Assembly (NCBI RefSeq): GCF_030283205.1
Contig: NZ_JASNWF010000002.1
Location: 1 to 64,000 of the forward strand
Reading direction: 5' to 3'
DNA: 64,000 nucleotides
Source: Actinomadura opuntiae
GTDB taxonomy: Bacteria; Actinomycetota; Actinomycetes; Streptosporangiales; Streptosporangiaceae
Shown: positions 58,850 through 64,000 of the stretch, one piece after another
Position numbering within the stretch: position 1 is the first letter of the stretch
Layout: each line of letters starts with the position of its first letter
Translations under genes and position numbers: made by a program
The notes under the pieces: generated by a model
Databases searched by the model: none
What the model saw: only the letters and a program-made list of their open reading frames with translations
Told to the model about the DNA's origin: nothing

Positions 58850-60310
58850 TCAGCCGTAGGGCGACCGCGACCGTGTCTTCAACCGCCCATGGGGCCGCCC
58901 GTCCGCCAGGAACGGCGCCATCACCTGCGGCGGGATGCCGGCGGGCGGCCCCGCGCCGGCGTCCACGCGGACGCCGCCGCCGGTCCCGCCGACCTCGACG
59001 CGGGCCCCGCCGCCGGCGTCGACGCGGACCCCGTTGCCGACGTCGACCCGGACCTCGCGGCCGACCCGGACGTGCACCCCGGCGTCCTGCCCGGCGGCCG
59101 CGACCGCGACATGGACGAACGGGACCTGCGGCGGCTTGTGCACGTGGGGCGCGGGCGGACGCGGGTGCGGATGCTTCTTCGGCGGCCTGCGGACCGGTTT
59201 CGCCGGGACGCGCGGCTTCGGCGGCGGCGCGGGCCGGTCGGCCACGGGCTTCACCGGCACCGGCGGCGGCACGGCCGGGGGCGGCGCGGGAGGCGGTGCG
59301 GGCGGCTGCGCGGGCGGTTCCGCCGGCGGCTTGGCGGCCGGCGGCCGCGGACCGGCCTGGACGGCGGAGGGCGGGTCGTGCGCCGGTTCGAGCGGCTCCT
59401 TGCCGGCCACCAGCATCATCGCGGCGGCCACCGCGGCCGCGACCGCCACCGCGCTTCCGCCGGCGAGCGCCTGCTGCTGCCGTTTCGGCAGATGGCGCAG
59501 CCACATGAACAGGCCGCCCTTGGACGCCAGCGCCATCCCGGCGGCGGTGCCGAGCACCAGCGGGCCGAGGGCCTCGCGCAGCGCCGCGTTCACCTCGGCG
59601 AGCTCGGCGTACAGCGTCTTGCAGTCGGCGCAGCCGTCCAGGTGCCGGCGGACCCGGCGGGCCTCGCGCCCGGCCAGGCCGCCGCGCACGTACGGGCCGA
59701 GCCGCTCCAGCGCCGGGCGGCACTCGCGGCGCGCGTCCGGCAGCGCGTCGAGGTGCATCTGCAGGTACGCCTGCCGGAGCCCCTCGCGGGCCCGGTAGGC
59801 CAGCGCCGCCGCGCCGTTGGCGGTGAGGCCGAGCAGCGGCGCGACCTCCGACGGCTTCGCGCCCTCCACCTCGGTGTGCCAGAGCACCTCCTGCCAGCGC
59901 TCCGGCAGCGACCGGTACGCCCGGACGATCATCGAGCGCTCCAGCTCGGCGACGGCCGGGTCCTCGAACGGGGCGCCCTCGTCGAACTCCTCGATCCGGT
60001 CGGTGCGGTGGACGCGGCGGTCCGCGCGCTGCCGGTCGTACACCGATCGGCGCACGGCGGTGAGCAGGTAGGGGCGGAACCCGGTGTCGGGGCCGCCGCC
60101 GCGCCGCAGCATGCCGAGGACCTTGGTGAACGCGTCCTGCACGGCGTCCTCGGCGGCCATCGCGTCGGCGCCGCCGGTCAGGTGGCGGGCGAGGCGGCGC
60201 GCCGCGTCGACGTGCCGTTCGTAGAGCGTCGCGTACGCCGACACGTCGCCGTCCCGGATCCGGGAGATGAGCGTCGCGTCGCCGGCACCGGTCGTGGCGG
60301 GCTCCTCCAC
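58850..60310 (-). CDS. ECF sigma factor fused to a zinc-finger/membrane anti-sigma-like region
   Basis: A 486-residue protein. Sigma region 2 (ISRIRDGDVSAYATLYERHVDAARRLARHL, AEDAVQDAFTKVL) and region 4 (YRSLPERWQEVLWHTEVEGAKPSEVAPLLGLTANGAAALAYRAREGLR) span residues 10-170. A zinc-finger RRHLDGCADCKTLYAELAEV (H-x3-C-x2-C, about 215-235) is followed by a membrane helix (about 292-312). The C-terminus is a long Pro-rich and then Val/Gly-rich extracellular tail. Sigma and anti-sigma-like parts in one chain imply membrane tethering. The GTG at 60310 follows a GAGGAGG site. Confidence 0.88.
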   Translation of the reverse strand: MEEPATTGAGDATLISRIRDGDVSAYATLYERHVDAARRLARHLTGGADAMAAEDAVQDAFTKVLGMLRRGGGPDTGFRPYLLTAVRRSVYDRQRADRRVHRTDRIEEFDEGAPFEDPAVAELERSMIVRAYRSLPERWQEVLWHTEVEGAKPSEVAPLLGLTANGAAALAYRAREGLRQAYLQMHLDALPDARRECRPALERLGPYVRGGLAGREARRVRRHLDGCADCKTLYAELAEVNAALREALGPLVLGTAAGMALASKGGLFMWLRHLPKRQQQALAGGSAVAVAAAVAAAMMLVAGKEPLEPAHDPPSAVQAGPRPPAAKPPAEPPAQPPAPPPAPPPAVPPPVPVKPVADRPAPPPKPRVPAKPVRRPPKKHPHPRPPAPHVHKPPQVPFVHVAVAAAGQDAGVHVRVGREVRVDVGNGVRVDAGGGARVEVGGTGGGVRVDAGAGPPAGIPPQVMAPFLADGRPHGRLKTRSRSPYG

Positions 60311-60578
60311 CGTGGCCTCCTCACCGAGACGCGCCGTCCTTGGCGGGCTCTTCGCCACATCGATGCTAGCTCGTTGTGACGCCTTGACCACTCATTGTCG
60401 CGCACGGCGTCACTCGACACGTTCGATTTCGCGGATCCGCGTCATGGACGGCCCGGTGCGGCGTTGGAGGGGCGTGGGCCGGTTCCCCAGCCGCCCGCCC
60501 GGGGTGCGCCCGTTCCGGCGAGGGGGCTGAACGGGTGCACCCCGCTCCGTGCAGCGGCGGGAGGGGACGCCGGTGCGC

Positions 60579-62207
60579 TCAGCGCGTGATGGAGGCGCGG
60601 CCGAGTTCGGTGAGGGCGGTCTCGGCGTGCGGCGTCTCCCACTGGACGGTGCAGTTCCTGCCGTTGAGCTCGACGGTTGCGATGGCGTTGTCGAACCAGG
60701 GGCCGTCGGTCATCCGCCACCGGAGCGGCGGCGCGGGCACCTTCGCCAGCTTCGCCAGCGCGCGGAACGGTCCGCTGACGCCGCGCAGCGACGCGATGCG
60801 GTTGGCCCTGCGGAAGGTGCCGATCAGCGGGTTGCGCAGCGGCGAGCAGACGATCTGCGCGATGTCCGACGTCGTGTCGGGGGCGGTGACACGGGAGAGG
60901 TAGGAGTAGTGGACGTCACCGGAGAGAAAGGAGATGCTGGCCGGCGCGGGACCTCGCTCTCCCTTCGCGACCGCGACCACGTCCTCCGCCACCTCGCGGA
61001 ACGAGCGCTCGAACGCCGCCCAGTGCTCCAGGTCGGCGGCCTGCCGGATCTTCTCCCCGACCACGGCGGCGCGCCGCCCCCACGCGCCGCCCGCGACGGC
61101 CTCGTTCCACGACTCGGCGTGGTGGACCGTGCGGGGCAGCAGGTAGGGCAGCGAGCTGGCGATGAGCAGGTGGTCCACGCCGCCCTGGCACTGCTCGTCC
61201 AGCCAGCGGAACTCCCCGTCGTCCAGCATTCCGCGCCGGTCGGGCGTCAGCAGCCGGGAGCAGCGGCTGTCGACGACGATCAGCCGGGTGCCGCCCCAGT
61301 CGTGCGCGTAGCTCCACCGCATGCTGTCGGGTTCCTTGTCGGCGCGCTCGGCGAACTCGTCCAGCACCTTGCCCGCGTCGCCGCCGCCCTCGGACGCCGC
61401 GCGCACGGCCGCCAAGAGCGGGTCGGACGCGCGTTCCTGCGGCGCCATGTTCCCGAGGTGCTGGTAGATCCAGTACGAGCCGATCCCGGCGGTGATCCGG
61501 GTCCGCCACCACGGCTGCGCCCACATCTGCTGCCGCCAGGTGTAGGAGGTGTTCCAGTCGTCGCGGATGTCGTGGTCGTCGAAGATCGTGAAGATGGGGA
61601 CGGTGGACAGCAGCCAGCGGACGGTCGGCTCGTCGCGCCAGGCCAGCTTGTACAGGTGGGTGTAGTCCTCGAAGTCGGCGGCCTCGTCGACGGGCGGCTC
61701 GTCCTTGGCGCGCCGGCTGTTGATGAACTCGCGCATCTCGTCGGTCAGCTCGTCGGCGTACACCTGGTCGCCGACCATCAGCAGGACGTCCGGCCAGCTC
61801 ACGGCGTCGCCGCCGGTGCGCAGCCGGTGCGCGAACGCGGCGAGCGCGTCGTGCCCGAACTGGTCGGGGGTGCCGGGGGAGCGGCGGCACGACCCGAACG
61901 CGATGCGCAGCGTCCCGTCGGGGTCGAGCGTCCGGATCAGGCTGGCCGGGTGGTCCGATCCCGGTTCCGGCCAGACCGTCTCGCCGTCGATGACCACTTC
62001 GTAGGGGATGCGCGCGCCGGGTTCCAGGCCGTCGACGTCCACGATCGCGTAGTGGTGGCCGTGCGCGGTGAACGTGCGGGCGCCCGCGTCCAGCCCGTGG
62101 TCGGCGTTGACCACGCGGACTTCGCACGGGTGGTCGGTCTCCACCCAGATCGTCGCGGTGCGGGCGCTCACGTGCCGGAGATGGGGGCCGAGTGCCAAAG
62201 CGGTCAT
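60579..62207 (-). CDS. PhoD-like alkaline phosphatase/phosphodiesterase
   Basis: A 542-residue metallophosphoesterase of the PhoD type. An N-terminal Fn3-like domain (about 1-95) precedes the catalytic part: FGSCRRSPGTPDQFGHDALAAF, DVLLMVGDQVYADE, FDDHDIRDDWN, LIVVDSRCSRL and SFLSGDVHYSYL, which supply metal ligands. Unlike classic PhoD it has no Tat or Sec signal, so it acts inside the cell. Substrate is unknown. The ATG at 62207 was chosen as the first in-frame start before the Fn3-like part. The next gene upstream is the epimerase, ending 49 bases earlier. Confidence 0.9.
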   Translation of the reverse strand: MTALALGPHLRHVSARTATIWVETDHPCEVRVVNADHGLDAGARTFTAHGHHYAIVDVDGLEPGARIPYEVVIDGETVWPEPGSDHPASLIRTLDPDGTLRIAFGSCRRSPGTPDQFGHDALAAFAHRLRTGGDAVSWPDVLLMVGDQVYADELTDEMREFINSRRAKDEPPVDEAADFEDYTHLYKLAWRDEPTVRWLLSTVPIFTIFDDHDIRDDWNTSYTWRQQMWAQPWWRTRITAGIGSYWIYQHLGNMAPQERASDPLLAAVRAASEGGGDAGKVLDEFAERADKEPDSMRWSYAHDWGGTRLIVVDSRCSRLLTPDRRGMLDDGEFRWLDEQCQGGVDHLLIASSLPYLLPRTVHHAESWNEAVAGGAWGRRAAVVGEKIRQAADLEHWAAFERSFREVAEDVVAVAKGERGPAPASISFLSGDVHYSYLSRVTAPDTTSDIAQIVCSPLRNPLIGTFRRANRIASLRGVSGPFRALAKLAKVPAPPLRWRMTDGPWFDNAIATVELNGRNCTVQWETPHAETALTELGRASITR

Positions 62208-62256
62208 AGAACGTCTCTCTAGCGGAACCCGGCGGTTCGCGTCCACCCCGGTGCGG

Positions 62257-63249
62257 TCAGTGTGCCTTGGCCTCCAGGAACGCCGCCTCCTTTTCCGGCG
62301 CCAGCCCGACCGTGGGACGGTCGGGTCGCTGCGGCGCGGTTCCGCCTATGGAGCGCAGCCATTTCCAGGTGTCCTCCACCGTCTCCTCCACGGGACGGCA
62401 GCGCAGGCCGGTGTCGAGCGCCTTGTCGACATTCCCCTGGTGCATGGTGCCGTGGGCCTCGCCGGGCGAAATCCAGATGGGAAGCTCCATCCACGGCTCG
62501 ATGCCCGCTTCGAGGATCTCCTCGGGGGATGCCCATACGAATTCCGCGTCCGAGCCCGTCGCGCTTGTGCATGCCGCCAGCAGGTTGCCCATCGTCGTGT
62601 GGTCCTGCGGACTGATCAGGTTGTAGGGGCCGTTCAGCTTCCGCTCGATGGCGTCCAGCGTCCAGATGGCGAGGTCGCGGACGTCGATGTACTGGATTCC
62701 CAGGTCGCGTGGGCCGGGTGCCAGGACGCGCCCGCCGCGCGCGATCCGGTTGAGCCACCATGGCAGGCGCCCGATGTTCTCGTAGCGGCCGAGTATGAGA
62801 CCTGCGCGCACGAGGAGCGCGCTGTCGCCGAACGCGTCGAGCGCCGCAAGTTCGCCACCGCGTTTGGCCTCCGCATAGGGGACGTCGCCGTCGTCCATGG
62901 AGCCCTCTACGACGGCGGCGTTCTCGTCGGCTCCGGCGGGCGTCGGGAACGGGTGCACGGACCTGCTGGAGATGTAGGCGTAGTGGCCGGCCCGTCCTTT
63001 CAGCAGCCGGGCGGCGTCGCGGACCACGGTCGGCGCGGCCGACCAGGTGTCGATGACCGCGTCCCATTCCCCCTGGACGAGCGCCTTGAGGCCGTCCTGC
63101 GTGGTGCGGTCGCCGTGGAGGGCGGTCGCGCCGTCCGGAGGCTCGTGGCGGCCGCGGTGGAAGACGGTCACTTCCCAGCCGCGGGCCAGCGCCTCCTCGG
63201 CCGCCGCGCGCCCGACGAATTCCGTGCCGCCCAGCATCAGAAGTCTCAT
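62257..63249 (-). CDS. NAD-dependent epimerase/dehydratase family protein
   Basis: A 330-residue short-chain-dehydrogenase-like enzyme. N-terminal nucleotide-binding motif MLGGTEFVGRAAAEEAL (residues 5-21), the Tyr-Lys pair VPYAEAKRGGE (Y about 126, K about 130), and the sugar-nucleotide-type LGIQYIDVRDLAIWTLDAI and YNLISP segments. It may act as reductase or epimerase; substrate unknown. The ATG at 63249 follows no strong ribosome-binding site but directly begins the Rossmann strand. The TetR gene lies upstream in the same direction with an operator-like repeat between. Confidence 0.87.
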   Translation of the reverse strand: MRLLMLGGTEFVGRAAAEEALARGWEVTVFHRGRHEPPDGATALHGDRTTQDGLKALVQGEWDAVIDTWSAAPTVVRDAARLLKGRAGHYAYISSRSVHPFPTPAGADENAAVVEGSMDDGDVPYAEAKRGGELAALDAFGDSALLVRAGLILGRYENIGRLPWWLNRIARGGRVLAPGPRDLGIQYIDVRDLAIWTLDAIERKLNGPYNLISPQDHTTMGNLLAACTSATGSDAEFVWASPEEILEAGIEPWMELPIWISPGEAHGTMHQGNVDKALDTGLRCRPVEETVEDTWKWLRSIGGTAPQRPDRPTVGLAPEKEAAFLEAKAH

Positions 63250-63256
63250 GGCGTGG

Positions 63257-63279
63257 ACTGTACGTTCTGTACGTTCAGT
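63257..63279. promoter_or_regulatory. Operator-like repeat between TetR and epimerase genes
   Basis: CTGTACGTT is repeated in tandem at 63258-63266 and 63267-63275, and the 23 bases ACTG..CAGT (63257-63279) form an imperfect palindrome (18 of 23 positions). It lies 8-30 bases before the epimerase start, overlapping where transcription and translation would begin. Confidence 0.55.
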
Positions 63280-63316
63280 ACGGCAGCCGTGCACGCTCTC
63301 GGCGGAATCACCTGGA

Positions 63317-63892
63317 TCACACGCCCCGCTCGGGATGCGCGGCGAAGCCCCGCAGCAGCGTGTCCATGACCTGCGTCGCCAGGACGCCCGGCTCCTTGCC
63401 GTCGTCCCTGCTGCTGGCCTCGTGGATCAGCGCGTAGTAGACGCGCCGCGCCCACGCCAGGTCGGCGTCCGCGCGCAGCGCGCCCGCCTCCCGGGCCCGC
63501 CGGAAGAGCCGCTCGCACCTGGCCTCGACGTCGGCGTGCACCCGCGCGATCTCGGGATCGGACGAGGCGGAGGCCCGGGTCATCCCGAACCCCCAGCCGA
63601 TCTTGACCTCCAGGACGCTCGCGGTGACCTGGTACAGCGCCACCAGCGGCGGCGCGCTCTCGACCGGCGCCGCGTCCACGGCCTCGGCGAACCGCCGGGT
63701 GGCCCAGGAGGCGAGCGCGTCGACCAGCGCGTCCCGGGTCGCGAACCGCCGGTGCACGGTCGTGCGGGCGACGCCGGCCGCCTCCGCGATCTGCTCCATC
63801 GTGGCCGCCGGATCGGCGGACAGCACCCGCTCGGCCGCCTCCAGGATCGTCCGGACGGTCCGTTCCGCGTCCGCGCGCAACGCTCTGCTCAC
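63317..63892 (-). CDS. TetR-family transcriptional regulator
   Basis: A 191-residue regulator. N-terminal HTH (RTILEAAERVLSADPAATMEQIAEAAGVARTTVHRRFATRDALVDALASWA) of the TetR type, followed by an all-helical ligand-binding domain. GTG at 63892 (SRALRADAERTVR) was chosen over the upstream 63910 start. It is divergent from the gene beginning at 63995 and sits upstream of the epimerase gene; both are likely targets. Confidence 0.9.
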   Translation of the reverse strand: MSRALRADAERTVRTILEAAERVLSADPAATMEQIAEAAGVARTTVHRRFATRDALVDALASWATRRFAEAVDAAPVESAPPLVALYQVTASVLEVKIGWGFGMTRASASSDPEIARVHADVEARCERLFRRAREAGALRADADLAWARRVYYALIHEASSRDDGKEPGVLATQVMDTLLRGFAAHPERGV

Positions 63893-63964
63893 CCCGAAAC
63901 AGTACAGCAAAGTTCCAGGTATCCACCTACTTGCAACATCTCTGTCGCATCTATTAGCTTGAAC

Positions 63965-63980
63965 GCATCATCAGTGATGC
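63965..63980. promoter_or_regulatory. Dyad in the TetR divergent promoter
   Basis: GCATCA (63965-63970) and TGATGC (63975-63980) are exact complements around TCAG. It lies just before the ribosome-binding site of the gene at 63995 and downstream of a TTGCAA/TTAGCT promoter-like pair; a candidate TetR operator. Confidence 0.5.
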
Positions 63981-63994
63981 ACGAAGGAGTTCTC

Positions 63995-64000
63995 ATGGAC
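63995..64000 (+). CDS. First codons of a gene cut by the window edge
   Basis: ATGGAC at the right edge follows a clear GAAGGAG ribosome-binding site (63983-63989) and a plausible promoter, divergent from the TetR gene. Only two codons are visible, so the product cannot be told; a TetR-controlled enzyme or transporter is the usual arrangement. Confidence 0.5.

Overview
This window is a GC-rich chromosomal segment of an actinobacterium. The evidence is third-position G/C saturation, frequent GTG starts, lipoprotein and twin-arginine exports, an F420-type oxidoreductase, and families typical of the group (DUF3151, DUF3817, BTAD regulators, a PknG-type kinase). The mix suggests a filamentous genus such as Actinomadura or another Streptosporangiales relative, but that is inference; no rRNA or tRNA gene is present to settle it. 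I recognise no insertion sequence, prophage or CRISPR array.

Layout. 1-6.3 kb: the tail of a Pro/Ala-rich protein, a small holin-like membrane protein, a very large coiled-coil protein and two overlapping CNNM/CorC-type membrane proteins. 6.5-15.8 kb: a tightly packed seven-gene operon (unknown helical protein, PknG-like kinase, PP2C phosphatase, VWA protein, FHA protein, GlnX-like membrane sensor, GlnH-like lipoprotein). It looks like an enlarged version of the mycobacterial GlnH-GlnX-PknG amino-acid-sensing pathway and is the most interesting system here. 15.8-27.3 kb: STAS protein, acyltransferase, lipoproteins, a hemerythrin-DUF4267 fusion divergent from a large BTAD/AAA regulator, NfeD-like plus flotillin genes, an NrtR-like regulator and a HisC-type aminotransferase. 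27.3-34.1 kb: a secreted protein, a MarR-controlled redox operon with clear operators, a Tat-exported DUF4185 protein and an HTH regulator. 34.8-44.2 kb: housekeeping genes (murA, purB, purD, corA with a small upstream ORF, a glycerophosphodiesterase, purA, DUF3151). 44.2-48.6 kb: small membrane proteins, a PfpI protein divergent from a GlxA-type AraC regulator, GNAT and HxlR genes. 48.8-51.8 kb: fba, a DedA protein, a membrane protein and pyrE. 51.8-64 kb: an MFS exporter with a secreted hydrolase, PaaX, TPR and NYN proteins, an ECF sigma factor fused to a zinc finger and membrane segment, a PhoD-type phosphatase, an epimerase, a TetR regulator, and the first codons of a divergent gene.

How the genes work together. 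In the main operon the lipoprotein and membrane sensor would report extracellular amino acids to the cytosolic kinase. The phosphatase would reverse the kinase, and the FHA and VWA proteins would act as phospho-readers or scaffolds. Kinase, phosphatase and FHA protein each carry a similar four-cysteine-type N-terminal module, which hints at a shared docking mode. Several local regulators (MarR, BTAD, HxlR, GlxA-type, TetR) sit beside palindromes or tandem repeats that could be their operators. purD-purB-MOSC and purA form purine blocks. Start codons marked as chosen were picked from ribosome-binding sites, overlaps and family lengths. All family assignments come from reading the sequence, not from database searches.
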